Positions 1 to 12,714 of a stretch of 64,000 nt of DNA are shown piece after piece (the stretch's first letter is position 1; every line of letters starts with the position of its first letter). This DNA comes from Abelmoschus esculentus. Taxonomy: Eukaryota > Streptophyta > Magnoliopsida > Malvales > Malvaceae. The position numbers and the translations under genes were made by a program. The notes beneath the pieces were generated by a model. That model ran no database searches, was not told where the DNA came from, and saw nothing but the letters and a program-made list of their open reading frames with translations. The stretch covers positions 20,181,001-20,245,000 of the forward strand of contig JAUCBN010000022.1 in assembly GCA_035048815.1 (NCBI GenBank), read 5' to 3'.

Positions 1-130
1 AGGTGGCCATCCAAACAAACCTTAAAACCATCCTAGTTCCTTCAAGCGGTAGAGCATAGAAATTTATGACTAACTCTATGCCTTAGATGAACATTTAATT
101 TCAAGTCTCGAACACACCCTTCATTATGTA
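1..130 (-). pseudogene. Gypsy pol fragment running off the window
   Basis: After the 136-6386 insertion and one TCTTT copy are removed, the minus-strand frame of the protease block runs on without a break through MANGKKI and about 33 more codons before a stop. This supports these 130 bases being the left half of the gypsy target. Similarity on its own is weak; the call rests on frame continuity and the target duplication. Confidence 0.5.
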
Positions 131-135
131 TCTTT

Positions 136-833
136 TGTTAGAAAATAGGTAGTTAATCCAAGAATAAAAAAATAATGATAATAAAACAGTATAAAATTAT
201 TATTTAACGAACAGTAAAATTATAACAAAAAGAAATAAATTTCGATCAAACTCATTTGAAAATGATAAGTCAGAATCGTGTTGAGGCCTGCACAATTGCA
301 GTTTCCTTATTTTATTCAAATTTATACTAATAATAGCCATTATCTTCCCATTATCCAAAAATATCATGAGAAGTTATAATCGCTCCTATATATGTATTTC
401 AACTGAATACAAACTCCTTTTGGATATTAAAAAATAAAATAAATTAAGGAAAATTATTCATAACGGCTAAAATATCCGTAAGCCCATAAAGGGCTTGACC
501 GGTCCGAACATTTGCATCACCCACGTCATGCACCGCAACCAAGAGTTAAGTCATTCAATGAAAACTATGTCGGTAAGTGTTTATAAATACTTCCCACTTC
601 ATTAATCACACTAATGTGGGATAAAGGGGTTCTTCATTCCTTATTTTATTCTTGACCTTCTTACTTTGAGCATCAATTTCTCATTCATCACCCAACAATT
701 TTAAGCATATGAGCTACCGTTGTAAAGATCTTGCAGAATAGAATAGGAATCAATAATTTCCTTATTCGAATCATCATATTTACACTTCCAAAAAATGCTT
801 AAAATATGGTCATTTGTTCACTATTTTCCAACA
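136..833 (-). repeat. 3' LTR of LARD copy A
   Basis: It begins TGTTAGAAAATAG and ends CTATTTTCCAACA, imperfect inverted ends typical of LTRs. It is 698 bp against 932 bp for its partner because about 260 bp, matching 5621-5875 of the partner, are missing after the shared GCAGTTTCCTTA. Otherwise the two are nearly collinear. Confidence 0.85.
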
Positions 834-3800
834 ATCCCCCACATGAATGAAATTGATTTTTTTATCAAAACATTTTGGCACAATGTGGTGATAGGATCTA
901 CTATTAATAGATGCATAGGATAGGTAGATGTCCACATTTGAACATTCCCTTGTGAAAGTATATTTACTTTACTAGCTAATCAGTAGACGCGATGTCCTTG
1001 AACTGTCAGTCGTTGATGTAAATTATGACATACTTCACACACCTATTTCTCTGACAAGATATAAAACTCTTATCGTTATGCCATTATGGCTATGGACATC
1101 TCTTGGTTCTACAAGAGTATGAAAGAACTATGCCCAATAGTCTCTTTAAAGCGGCCCCACTTCACTCTCATATAAGTGATTCATGTTGCTCGGCTTACCG
1201 AAGCACACAATGGTCATTAAAAGCTTTTGCTTAACCTTTACTAAACTTTTGTCACTGTTCACATCATAGGAATGGACTTGGGGAGGAACCCCCACAATGA
1301 CCAAACATGTCTATGCAATTAGGTTGTCCCTTTAAACCTAGATCTTGGGATCTCCAGTCAACTATGTATGTTTTTCCTTCACATAGCGGCTTTATTTTTC
1401 ATGGGCTTTAGTCACATTCCTTTAGATGTTTTCTCAACTTGATCTCAATTTAACCCTTAGGTTAGTGAATCCATAATGTTATCCTTTGATCAGAAGCGAT
1501 AACTCTATTTGAGATCAGTTGTTTAACGGTATCAAATTGATGATACATACGTCTCAAACTATGTGCTCAACCAATAATCATTATTGGCACATATTCAAGC
1601 CATTCATGAGTATCTTACAAGACATTTTAAATTCATTTGACCTTTTCTAAAATTTTCTGGATCTCAAACTCAGATTCTATTTTGAATCTAGTTGTAAGTG
1701 TTTGTCTTGAGAAAACACATGATATAGCCTATTCATTTGATGCCAAAACATTCACTTATATCGAAGAATCTTTATGGAATAATGCTTTACAATTTTGAGT
1801 ATCTCTTGAGATATCTCAAAATTTTCACAATTATTATCCAGGGTTTGACCTTGGATTATGTTGTGAATCTGCTTAAACTGCTCACAGTGAAAGCACTACT
1901 TTGTCTAATACAATACACTTAGATTGTATATGATATTTGCATATTCCATTTCAACTACTATTGGCTTGTATTTGGAGTTCTAACTATACCAGAAACATAC
2001 TGGCCAAACTTCTTTGTTCATGTAGTGTGACTTTGTCAATATGAGACATTCAAGTGATTGTTTGATTTGGATATTAAGAATAAAATCTATCAATCTCATA
2101 TCAATCTTTAATTGATAGGTCTTTGGTATATTTACCATTTCATTATACATCATCAACATAGGATCATATATCCTAGTTGGTCTGACAAATCATCCTTTGT
2201 CACACTTGTTATCATGACAATATCTTTGTTTCAACTGTTTGTTAAACATGTGAATTCTTTCTCATATCCATAGTTCGCTTTACGAAACTTGAATAAACTT
2301 CTCTAGGAAGTACATTTAAAGAATGAGTCATTCTTTTTCATTATCATATTTTCCTACAAAAATTGATATTCGTTGCTATATTTCAGATAGCCAATGAAAA
2401 TATAGTCTACTCATTTTCATTTTCTTTGGTAATGGAATATTACCTTGGTGTGACACCCCCCACATTTTTATGTAGTTGTAGGAAGGCTTTATTTCCTTCC
2501 ATAACTCATAAGGTGTCTTAAAGTTAGTTGATACAACAACCCCCACATGTTAGGCACATTCTGAAGATTTGATTCTTTTAGAAGTTATCTTCAAAATATT
2601 GTACCTTTGGATGTTGCAACATTACTAACAAAGAGTTTCTCCTTAAATTAATCAATTTAGGTTTCAACATCCTTCTTATAAGGAATAATTTCCTTATATC
2701 AGTTTTGCTTTTAAGCAAAATTAAATTGTTCTATCGTGAAGGTAATAAATTTCCTTCAAACAATCGTTCGCCATATCAATTATTATGATAAAATTTTATC
2801 ATAATATTGATCTCATTTGGATGTAGTCCAAAGACTTATTCCATATCTCATAACAATTGAAGCATTTTCTCATGAAATTTATCTTCTTGAGATATACCGC
2901 CTACTTTGCGGCTTGAAGTCATTTTTGACTTTCAATATATTCGCTCTAGCAATATTTTAATAGTAATATTTGTTTAGCAAAATATGGTAACCATATTTAC
3001 CTCATCCTCTCTAGCGCTAGGAGGATTTTCTTTTGACCAAGTTCATCATGATCATATATACAATATCTTTGTTGTCTAATTTTGAAAATTTTCCTCATGA
3101 ATTTCACTGATTGTGTCACGTGGACACAATCAAACTATTATAAATTTGTTAAACATCAGAAATTTAGTCAATGACTAAAAATCATAAACAAAATTATAAT
3201 TTCCAACTTTTGTTATATGATAGGGTTTTAGTAAACTAGAACCTAAAACAAAAGTTCACACGATTTTAATAGAAAGAATAATTATAAATAGTGCACTAGG
3301 TAGGTAATCTATGATAAGAGAGGTGGTGCTAGGCACACTTAAGAACCAAGTTTTTTCAAAGAACCAATCCTAGAAATGCACTTTTAATATTTCTTTCAAT
3401 CACCCGTTTATGAAAGTTTTTGAATTCATTCAAGTATGAATGGTCAATTAAGTCACTGTCTTTGATTCACCATAATTTGGAATCAAACACTAAGAATTTC
3501 TTAGAACCAACATCTTCCATTTACGGTCCAATAACCCTCATAATTCTTAAGCCAATTTTAAACACTGTGTATTTCATAACATACATCAGAATAGGCCTTA
3601 AAAATTTAACATAGAGAATAAATTTCTTTTATGCTTTGATTCAAGACCTTGGTCAAATCAAACATTATAGAATTTGTAACTAATGTTACTTCTATTAACA
3701 AATTCTGTTAAAATAGATTTGTTCATTTTGTTTGAAAAAGAGAAAAAAAATTATTTATTGTATTTCAATTTTCAATATTCACATGAAATGAATTCATTGA

Positions 3801-5454
3801 TTTATTTTTAGTTAGAATCATGAAAGATTCCCAAATAAATCTAATAATAAGATTCTCTGAAAAAAAAATTTGTGATTTATTTTCATTTCAAAAATAGAAT
3901 CAATGCAAGATTCTATCAATGAAATAAATTCATTGATTTATTTATCTTATATCTTCATTTAAAATATTAGGATTAATGACAATTAAACCCAAATAAAGAT
4001 ATCAAAGCAAATTAATTCTAAAAGAATTAGTCCTTTGTTTTAAATTTCTTTGATTGTTGTTTGGAATATCTAGTAAATCCGTTAAACGATAGAAAATAAT
4101 TCCCAAAACGAATTATTTATGAGATCTTTGTTTCCAAAACAATCAAGAAATTTTGTGTTTACACTTTCTCAAAAAAAATTATTAATTAAAATAATAATCC
4201 AAAGTGTTTCCAAACATAAATAATAATTATCTCAATAATTATTATTTCACATAAAAGGATATTCCTTTTCATGTTATATTCAACATTAAGGTCAATATTT
4301 ATTTTTGAAATAAATAAAATTGCCTTAAACATAATAATATCAAAATATTATTATCAAATTAATATCATAGTTTATGATATTAAAATTACCATAATACATG
4401 AACACATGTATTCATTATATCATTAAGGAATCTTACCTTAATGAAATATTCGAATATATGGTATTATCACAAATATACCATAAACTTATTTAAGGAATCC
4501 ACGATTACCTTAAATTTAAATATATGGTTTTAATATTACCATATATTATATCAAATAAATAATTTAATTATATATTAAATAAATGCTTTATTTGATCAAT
4601 AGACAATAATATCTAAAGCCAAACCCTTATTTCCATGAATAAGGTTTTATTAATACATTGCAATCATGTATTCACTTAAGGAAAAAAATTAAATTTACCA
4701 TATCCATTGTTTCTCTTTTAATAAAGGAAACAAATCCGGAATTAATTATAATTCCAATAAATCAAAAATTAAATTTTCGTTTATTTGATTTTGATATTTC
4801 ACAAAATCTGTAATCTCGGTTATTTTTTATGATAATTTATGTTAAACAAATTTGTCCTAATTTTGAGATTTTTAGCAAACCCGTTTAAAAATGGCAGGAT
4901 AATTTTTGAAACAAATTATTTACTTTATCTTTTTATTCTAAAGAATCATTCACTAGGTTTAAAAAATATTTAAACCACCCGAAGGAATCGTGATCAATTT
5001 CAATTGATCATGGAAATAGCTTTCCATTTGTTGCTCCTATAGCTTTTCAAAACAGTTTTGCCGAGATTCATGGCAATATGCCAAGATATCACCTTGCACA
5101 CAAATAGCTACCACATTTTGGAAACCTCGTGATTGGAAACAAAACCACCATTCACATCTTGAAATTCTCAAAATCCATGGTCGGCATCTCCAATTACAAG
5201 AGCAATTTCTTCTCTCAATTGATTTTGCCAAAACAACAATGTCTACGTGGGTGGCAAAGCAATGGATTCGTTCCCTCCAAAGAAGGATGTTTCGCACTCG
5301 TCGACAATCTCCCTGGCATTCGACTGTTGCCTTGAATCAGTTTTTGAATCGTGAAGAAAATTTCTTTTCTCCCGATACACAGTGAACAAGAACCACGAAC
5401 TTGGATTTTCATTATCTGTTCTTATTGGATTTAATTCTAAATCTGTCTTAAGAT
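834..5454 (-). other. Interior of LARD copy A, no protein gene
   Basis: About 4.6 kb, strongly AT-rich from about 3600 to 4980, with stops in every frame and no family recognised. The first 1.45 kb next to the left LTR matches 46926-48282 of copy B and the stretch from about 2160 onward matches 62293-63900, so the interior is conserved between copies although it does not code. The part next to the right LTR (4990-5450) differs between copies. Confidence 0.7.
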
Positions 5455-6386
5455 TGTTAAAAAATAGATAGTTAATCCAAGAATAAAAAAATAATAAAAC
5501 AGTATAAAATTATTATTTAACAAACAGTAAAATTATAACGAAAAGAAATAAATTTCGATCAAAACCATTTGAAAATGATAAGTCAGAATCGTATTGAGGC
5601 CTGCACAATCGCAGTTTCCTTAAGATAGATTTTCTGTCACTCCGATGGTGCTGAGTTTAGTGGTAGTCTGTCTCCCAAGATACAACTAGAGGAATTCCAA
5701 CAATAGCACGGTTTTTGAGATGTGAGATAGGTTTGAGAGATGATTTAAAATTGATGAATCAATCTCATATTTATAATAGAGAATTAGGACAACATTGAGC
5801 AACCTAAATGAATTTAAAATTTGAAATATTAGGGATAATGCTAATTATCTAGTATTTTAAATTAAATTAAATTCAAATTTATACTAATAATAGTCATTAT
5901 CTTCCCATTATCCAAAAATATCCTGAGTAGTTATAACCGCTCCTATATATGTATTTCAACTGAATACAAACTCCTTTTGGATATTAAAAAATAAAATAAA
6001 TTAAGGAAAATTATTCTTAACGGCTAAAATATCCACAAACTCATAAAGAGCTCGACCAATCTAGACATTTGTATCACCCATATCGTGCACCCCAACCAAA
6101 AGTTAAGTCATTTAATAACAACTATGTCGGTAAGTGTATATAAACACTTCCCACTTCATTTATCTCACTAATGTGGGATAAGGGGTTCTTCATTCCTTAT
6201 TTTATTCTTGACCTTCTTACTTTGAGCATTAGTTTCTCATTCATCACTCAACAATTTTGAGCATATGAACTACCGTTGTAAATATCTTGCGGAATAGAAT
6301 AGGAATCAATAATTTCTTTCGAATCCTCATCTTTACACTTCCAAAAAATGTTTCAAAGATGATCATTTGCTCACTATTTTCCAACA
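5455..6386 (-). repeat. 5' LTR of LARD copy A
   Basis: A full-length 932-bp LTR, TGTTAA...CCAACA. It includes the 260-bp segment lost from the other LTR. A TATA-like TATATATG lies at about 5944-5951. The sequence just inside it reads, on the minus strand, ATCTTAAGACAGATTT, and a related CTTAAGACAGATTT-type string also occurs inside LTRs of this family. Confidence 0.85.
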
Positions 6387-6391
6387 TCTTT

Positions 6392-7171
6392 TTCCCGTTT
6401 GCCATAAGAACTCAAAAGTTTAGTGCATCGGTGATGGTCAATCCCAAATGTTTTGCCACCCTTGTTTGTACAAAGTTATGAGTGCTCCCCCCATCAATGA
6501 GGATCCTTATGTCTCTTTCCTTGATTTTCCCTAGGACATGTAAGGTGTAAGGAGTGAAACATTCGGCTAAAGTATTGAAAGACACCATTGATTACTCTCT
6601 CAGAATTATTTGGACCGTTTGATTCTATTTCTTCTCCTTTCAGTTCCACTTTTCCCTCGTCCCCATCATTGAACATGAATAATTGTGGATCCTTATACTT
6701 GTGTCCTGGAATGAATTTGACATCATAATAATAGCACAATCCCTTCTCTCGTTAACTTTGGGCTTCGGTCATAGAAATCCTCCTTGGTTGACCACCGCTG
6801 GAAGGAAATATTGGTGTCTCCGTTGGTGGGGGTCTTCCAAGCATCCCTTTAGGGTTATTCATTGGTTTACCAGTGGGGGTGAGCAATAATGGAGGTAATT
6901 TGGATCTCAACCTTCGTTTTAGTTGCTTTATATTTTCCCTGAGTCGAGACTCATAAAAACGGGCCAATGCCACCACCTCATTCATACTCATAGGTCGTTG
7001 GGCCAACACTTTATTTTTTATATCTGGTCAGAGCCCCGATATAAAATATTGGGTAAAAAATCTTTCTAATAGATGACTAGTTCTTAACGTCATATCCTCA
7101 AAGCATGTCTGGTATTCTTCAACTTTGGTAGTCTATACAAGCTTGGATAGTTGTCCATATGAGATTCAATC
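6392..7171 (-). pseudogene. Gypsy gag C-terminus, zinc knuckle and aspartic protease start
   Basis: This is the minus-strand continuation of gag after the hAT. It has a helical segment (LAQRPMSMNEVVALARFYE, 7009-6950), a proline-rich linker, then a knuckle-like CYYCDVKFIPGHKYKD (about 6737-6690) in which the last cysteine is replaced by tyrosine. The acidic spacer that follows is typical of Ty3/gypsy polyproteins. Protease begins at about 6507 with ILIDGGSTHNF, where the active-site D-S/T-G reads D-G-G, so catalysis is doubtful. Stops and at least one frameshift are present. The end at 6392 is the insertion site of the non-coding LTR element. Confidence 0.75.
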
Positions 7172-7179
7172 TCTGTAAC

Positions 7180-10100
7180 TAGGTGTGTTCAAAAATACCC
7201 GACCCGGATGACTCGACTTGCCGACCCGCCTAAAAAAATCCGGGTATTTTTTAAGAAAATAAAAAAAATTTGGGTCGGGTACCCGACCCGACATTTCCCG
7301 GGTCGGGCCCAGGTAATAAATTTTAAAAAAACTGGGTACCCGGATATTTCGGGTACCCGTATATTTTATAATTATTTATTTATTTATATATTAAAATATA
7401 TTAAATTAATTAAAAGAATTAAAACATTTGCTTTACTCAATACTCATTTTCTTATCACTGTCGAGTACCCAACGACCGACATCCTCCTAAATCCCTAATC
7501 TCCAATTCTTCAAAAACTTGTGCTCCTCCCGACGATAAAGATTGACGGACAGCAACGTCCTGTGCTCCTCTCGACTTCAATCCTCCTGCGGTCAACAACC
7601 AAGCACAAACACCCCATCAACAAATAGACAATTGGGTAAATAAAAACTCCTAACTTGTTTTATTTCAAATCTTTTTCTCTTAATCTTTTTCTGGAAATTT
7701 TATATTAGAATTTTAATAGAAAAAAATGAGTAGAGTTCAGCACTGTACATTGCCGACTTATCAATATGATTTGTTTTGGCATTTTGATTAGAATAGATTA
7801 GTACATTTTGATTTGATATTTTTCTGGAAATTTTACAGTAGAATATTAATAGAAAAAATGAGTAGAGTTCAGCACTATGTACATTGTCGACTTGTCACCA
7901 CTTACTGATGGGTTGCACGAGAGGACAAAATCATTTACTTTCCAACGGTTAAGATGAAGAAGAAGTTGCCAATCAAGGTCACCCCCTTATGCAACTACCG
8001 GTAGTTTAGCACATTCATGAAACACAGTGCAAAAGAATATGATATATAAATATAATATATATAGTTTCATTGGATTGATATAACCAGACAGAAACTTTAG
8101 AAGTTTTATCCCTACACCAAAAATGAGTCATTGGGAATAGAATTTGTACTACTGCATCTAAGCAATGATCTTTTAAAAAGATGGACTGTGTATTATGGTA
8201 TTAGTTCTCATGTTACAATCCTTTTGTTAATAGCAGTAGTGGTCCTTGGGCTTTTTTCTTTGGTCCTTCTGTATTGAATGCAAACGCCAAGCGGGGATCA
8301 TGTAATCTAACTCACATGCCTATATGATGCAAAAAAATTTGAATAGATTAGACTTTTAATCTTTAAAACAGAGTGGTTTTAGACTTTTAGTATACATATA
8401 TTATTTAGTATACATATATTTTAGATTAGTGATTTTTTTCTTACATTAAAATTAATGGTTGATTTTTTCTTTCAGGTTATGTCGATGATAGGAGAAAATA
8501 CCAATGACATTGAGCTATCTTCCTCAGCTGAGTCGTCTAAGGACTCGCAAAAGACTAAAGCGGTTGAAATAGAGACTACAATTAATGCAAGAAACAAAAG
8601 AAAGGGAAAAAAGATTGTTGATACTTCAACAACTAAAGGAGGCAAAAAGAAAAAAAAGTTTCTTCTACTTGAGATCACTTTAAAGCAATCGAGGGTGATA
8701 AAGAACATGCTAAATGCATTTATTGTGCACGAAAAATAACTTGTGCATCTGTCAATGGAACTAATGCAATGAAGTGTCATACTGAACGGTGCAAGAAAAC
8801 CTCCTTTAACTTGGAAAAAACACAAACAATCTTAGATTTCGAGTCCAAAACGAAGTGCAACGTTGATGGGACCATAGAAACTGTTAGCATTCCTAAATTA
8901 TGACGTTTTGATCAAGAGAAGATTAGAGAATCATTCGCTAAAATGGTGATAATTGATGAGTTACCATTTAGTTTTGTTGAGCGTGAAGGATTCTGTATGT
9001 TCTGCAAGATCATCATTCCTGATTTTATTCCTCCTTCACGTGCTACTATAATAAGAGATTGATATTCTTTGTTTATCGAAAAAAGAAAGACGTTGAAAGA
9101 ATTTTTCAAGAATTTATCCTCGAGGGTATGCCTTACCACAGATACATGGACATCTGCTCAGAATTTATCGTATATGTGTCTTACTGTTCATTTCATAGAT
9201 GATTCTTGGAAATTACGTAAGATGATCATCAATTTTTGTCTGATTGCCGGTCATTTTGGGGAACTTATTGGTAGGACAATTGAAAAATGTTTATTAGAAT
9301 GGGGCCTTAAGAGAATCTTGACGATAATGGTTGATAATGCTAGTTCGAATGATTTGGCGATCAAGTATTTGAAGCAAATTGTCAACTTGTGGGATGGAAT
9401 TGTGATGGATGCTCAATTTTTTCATATGAGATGTGCTGCACATATTCTGAAATTGGTTGTTAAAGATGGGCTGAAAGATGTTGATGATTCTATTATGAAA
9501 GTACATACTGCTATGAAATATGTGAGGTCTTCCCCTGCAAGACTACAAAATTTTCAATCTTGTGTTGAAGAAGAAAATATAAATAGCAAATCTCTTGTTT
9601 GTTTGAACATTGAAACAAGGTAGAATTCTACCTATTCCATGCTCAAAAGTGCTTTGGTGTTTAGAAAGACATTTAAAAATATGAAGACGAAGTGCATTCC
9701 TTACACAAAAGAGCTTAGGAAGGTTGGTGGTCCTCCTGATGATGAAGATTGGGACAAAGTCACTGTTTTCTTGCCTTTTCTTAAGATCTTTTATGAGGCT
9801 ACATTGAGCTTCTCTGGATCAAGGTACGTGACTGATAATAATTTTGTTGAAGAAATATTTGATATTGGGTATACGATTAATTGTTACCTTAATGACTCAA
9901 ATGTTGGAATTAGAAGCATGGCAAGCCAAATAAAAGGTTAAATTTGATAAGTATTGGAGGAATGCTAACAATGTGAATGTGTTGATGTTCATTGCTTTAG
10001 TTCTTGATCCTAGGCATAAGTTAAGATATGTTGAGTGGATCGTTCTCTGTTCTTTTGATCCTACCAACTCTTTTATTTTGTGTCAACGAATTAAAGACAC

Positions 10101-11879
10101 TTTGACATCGTTGTTTGATTTTTATGCTTCTTCGCAACCTTTAACCTCACAAATTAAATCTTGCTCTATGAATGTTGTTGATCATGATGATGGAGGAATA
10201 AGAAAGTTAAAAGGAACAAACTTGAGAAAAGATTTTGTGACTGAGATAGAATTATATGATACTTCTGAAACAATTGAGCTAGACAAGTATTTGGGGAATA
10301 AATGTGTTCGTGAGAGTGCGACTAATAATTTTGATATCTTGTCTTGGTTGTCTATGCAAACAATGAACTACCCTATTCTTATGAGAATGACACGTGATAT
10401 ACTTGCAATTTCGGTTTCTACTGTTGCTTCGGAGTCTGTTTTTAGTACAGGAGGGCGTGTGCTTGATTTCTCTCGCACCTCTTTGACTCCTAGGTTGGTA
10501 GTGACTCTTATTTGTTCTCAAGATTGGGTTCGTACTTCTCATAGTGCTATAATGATTGAGGAAAGCTTGCAAGCATTGGAAAAGATGGAAGAAGGTTGGT
10601 TTTTAATTTCACTTTTAGATATTAAAATATTTATATTTTAAAATTTATGTAATACATTTTAATGATTTCTTGCTTGAAATATTTGATGTAGAAATGCCAG
10701 ATTTAACTTTGGAGCAATCGACTATTATCATTGATGAGACAAGTGATGTTCAAGACGTCACATATGAAGATTGAAAAGTGATGCCCATAGACAGTAAGCA
10801 TTAAACTTTAATAAGAAATTAGATTTTAGTTATATTTTCTTTAATTAAAGTTATACTTAATATTTCTTTTGATGAATGTTTAGTTATGTTTTTGTTTTGT
10901 ATCTTGGTATTTGGTAAGACATTAGTTGTTATAGGTTCTAACCTCGTTTACTTACATCTAATAAAAGGAATGTTTGCAGGATAAGGAGAATAACAAATGA
11001 AGAAAAATGACCATGGACCATGATTCATGAGTGTAGGATTTTTATTCTTTTTTGTTGGTTGAAACTAAAAAGTTGATTATATCTACCTTGTTATGAACTT
11101 TTATGTTTTATTTGTAATTTTATATTATGGATTTTGTATTTTTAAATTTAACTCATTTGGATTATGTAATTTGGATCTAAATTTATGTTTGGATTATGTA
11201 AGTAAGATTTTTAAATTTTATATTTGGATGTTGAATTATGTAATTCGAACACTTAAATTTATCTATAATCTTTTAGAATTAAATTTGATATTTGAAAAAA
11301 ATGGTTCGGGTACAATATAACAACTTTCTCTAGAATATGTTTTTGTCAACCCATATGACATAAAATTATGTAACAAAGGCTATTGCAAGAATTTGTTTTC
11401 TAAACTTTGTTGCTCCATTAGTAGGTTCTGCAAATTTCGTTGCTTTTGCATAATTTGAATATTACTATACTACCATACTAAAGGATGTGTAAATGGAATC
11501 GATGCAAATGTATTTATCGACGACTTCAATTTGTCATATATATATTTGTTCTTTTCAAATAAATATGGGAAAATTGGTATATTTGCATAAACTAAATCAC
11601 ATGATGCTTAATAGAAACATTGAAAGTTAACATATTTGTAAAATCTATTCACATGATGCTTAATCGAAAGTATAGGTGGATCTAACTTTATGTTTGGATT
11701 ATATAAATAGTATTTTTAAATTTTTATGTTTGGATGTTGAATTATGTAACTCGAACACTTAAAATTATCTATAATTTTTTAAAATTAAAATTGATATTTG
11801 AAAAAAAATTGGTTCGGGTACCCGATTACCCGATTTTTGGTGTACCCGGGTATTCGGATACCCGAATTTGAACATCCTA
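7180..11879 (+). mobile_element. hAT-family DNA transposon, decayed
   Basis: A 4.7-kb element with short imperfect inverted ends (TAGGTGTGTTCAAA at left; TAGGATGTTCAAA read inwards from the right) and an 8-bp target duplication TCTGTAAC / TCTGTAAT (7172-7179 and 11880-11887), the size used by hAT elements. Both subterminal regions are rich in GGGTACCCG and CCCGACCC motifs (7196-7375 and 11808-11870). It carries one broken transposase gene and sits inside the gag of the outer gypsy. Confidence 0.88.
8479..10774 (+). pseudogene. hAT transposase (BED finger, RNase H-like core, hATC), broken
   Basis: This would be a nuclear cut-and-paste transposase of the RICESLEEPER/Ac-like group. The ATG at 8479 follows a splice-acceptor-like TTTCTTTCAG. 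After a lysine-rich N-terminus comes a BED zinc finger (CIYC about 8717-8728, then H-x4-C), reached only after a frameshift in the A-run at 8646-8657 and a stop in place of Trp. The core shows TTDTWTSAQ (about 9136) and VDNASSND (about 9330), the usual two first acidic residues, and the hATC dimer domain spans about 10270-10540 (ASESVFSTGGR). A last exon is likely at 10692-10774 after a donor at 10595. Stops near 8900, 9060 and 9621 and a frameshift near 9940 make it non-functional. Confidence 0.85.
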
Positions 11880-11887
11880 TCTGTAAT

Positions 11888-12402
11888 AATAAACCTTTTC
11901 CTAATAGCCTTAACTAAATGATTTCAGTCAACAAATTGTAGTGGGTGTTGCATCCAAGAGAGCCATTTTTTTGTAGTTTCTTTCATACGAAATGAAGCCA
12001 TGGTACCGCAGTGGTGATCCTTCGTACCATACAAGTAAAAAAAATCTTGAGCTGAAGTTATCCACTCTTCAAGGTCCTTTCCGGTGAACATCGGTATGTC
12101 CACGAAAGTTGATTTTGGGGAAAACGAAAATGGATCCTCAATTCTTCCTTCACCTTGAATTTTCCTTTGATCGTTGCTCTCTTTTATAGTTTCTCATCCA
12201 TCTCTTCTTGATCTTGAGACGATTGTCTCATTTTAACTGAGATGTTCGCGAGTTATCGTATCATCTCTCGTATGATTTTTTGATCTTGTTCACATACAAG
12301 ATTTTGGTCTTTTGCGTCCCTCCACAAGAAGTAAGAATCTGATCGTTACGCCTTGAGTTTTCTTGAAGGAGTTTAATGGCTTCAATATTGTTCACCATCT
12401 CT
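11888..12402 (-). pseudogene. Gypsy gag, N-terminal part
   Basis: Read on the minus strand, translation starts near 12402 (MVNNIEAIKLL) and passes through the usual gypsy gag pattern of a short proline/phenylalanine motif (FVDIPMFTGKDLEEWI, about 12107-12060), an aromatic YFDF-like stretch (FFYLYGT) and a W-x-x-W segment (KKWLSWMQH, near 11960). At least two stops occur in the first 100 codons. The hAT insertion at 11879 cuts the gene, and the reading resumes at 7171. Gag would form the virus-like particle in the cytoplasm. Not functional. Confidence 0.65.
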
Positions 12403-12428
12403 TAACGAGAACATCAATTTGTTGTGAA

Positions 12429-12714
12429 TGTTGGTAACATAAACTAAAAGAAGGAGAATAGAGAAGAATTGAAGAAGCTTTAGATTAAATAAATACCTTG
12501 AAAAGATGATTCATACATTCTTGACTTTAACCTTATGAGAATTTAAACTAGCTTTACTAGTAACAAACAAAATCAATTAACCGTTTATGGATTTTTTCTC
12601 TCTCTTTGCTCTCGTTGTACAACAAATATATTCTAAGGTGGTTTGCCTTCTTTAATAGTATTAGGTGATGTTAGTATATACAGGCTTGGAATAACATTCT
12701 CTTCTGACGCAACA
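12429..12714 (-). repeat. Probable 5' LTR of the outer gypsy element
   Basis: The block has TGTTGG at its left and CAACA at its right edge, reads TG...CA on either strand and adjoins the gag start on the minus strand. A TATA-like TATATAC lies at about 12676-12682. About 286 bp is short for a gypsy LTR but normal in some chromovirus lineages. No partner LTR is in the window and no tRNA primer site was recognised, so the boundaries are tentative. Confidence 0.45.

Larger units (their letters stand above)
136..6386 (-). mobile_element. Non-coding LTR retrotransposon (LARD-like), copy A
   Basis: An element of 6.25 kb with LTRs at 136-833 and 5455-6386, flanked by an exact 5-bp duplication TCTTT (131-135 and 6387-6391). 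Orientation is minus: the G-rich polypurine tract (reverse complement of 836-844) abuts the left LTR. The roughly 4.6-kb interior has no gag or pol and is very AT-rich, so it must have depended on another element's proteins. Copy B of the family begins at 45930, and a solo LTR is at 32172. The base next to the right LTR does not start with the usual TGG of a tRNA primer site. Confidence 0.85.
1..12714 (-). mobile_element. Old Ty3/gypsy retrotransposon remnant, interrupted twice
   Basis: A minus-strand Ty3/gypsy element is pieced together from three blocks: 11888-12714 (LTR and start of gag), 6392-7171 (rest of gag, zinc knuckle and protease start) and 1-130 (further pol). The first gap is a hAT transposon, the second a non-coding LTR element. 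Removing each insertion with one copy of its target duplication brings the gag/pol reading back together. Several stops remain, so it is dead. It continues beyond base 1, so RT and integrase are outside the window. It is the oldest layer here because both other elements sit inside it. Confidence 0.8.

Noticed and set aside
5037..5412. Overlapping frames on both strands inside LARD copy A
   Set aside because: Not conserved in copy B and without family features.
7208..7498. 96-codon frame at the hAT left end
   Set aside because: Runs through the subterminal GGGTACCCG repeats; not a gene.
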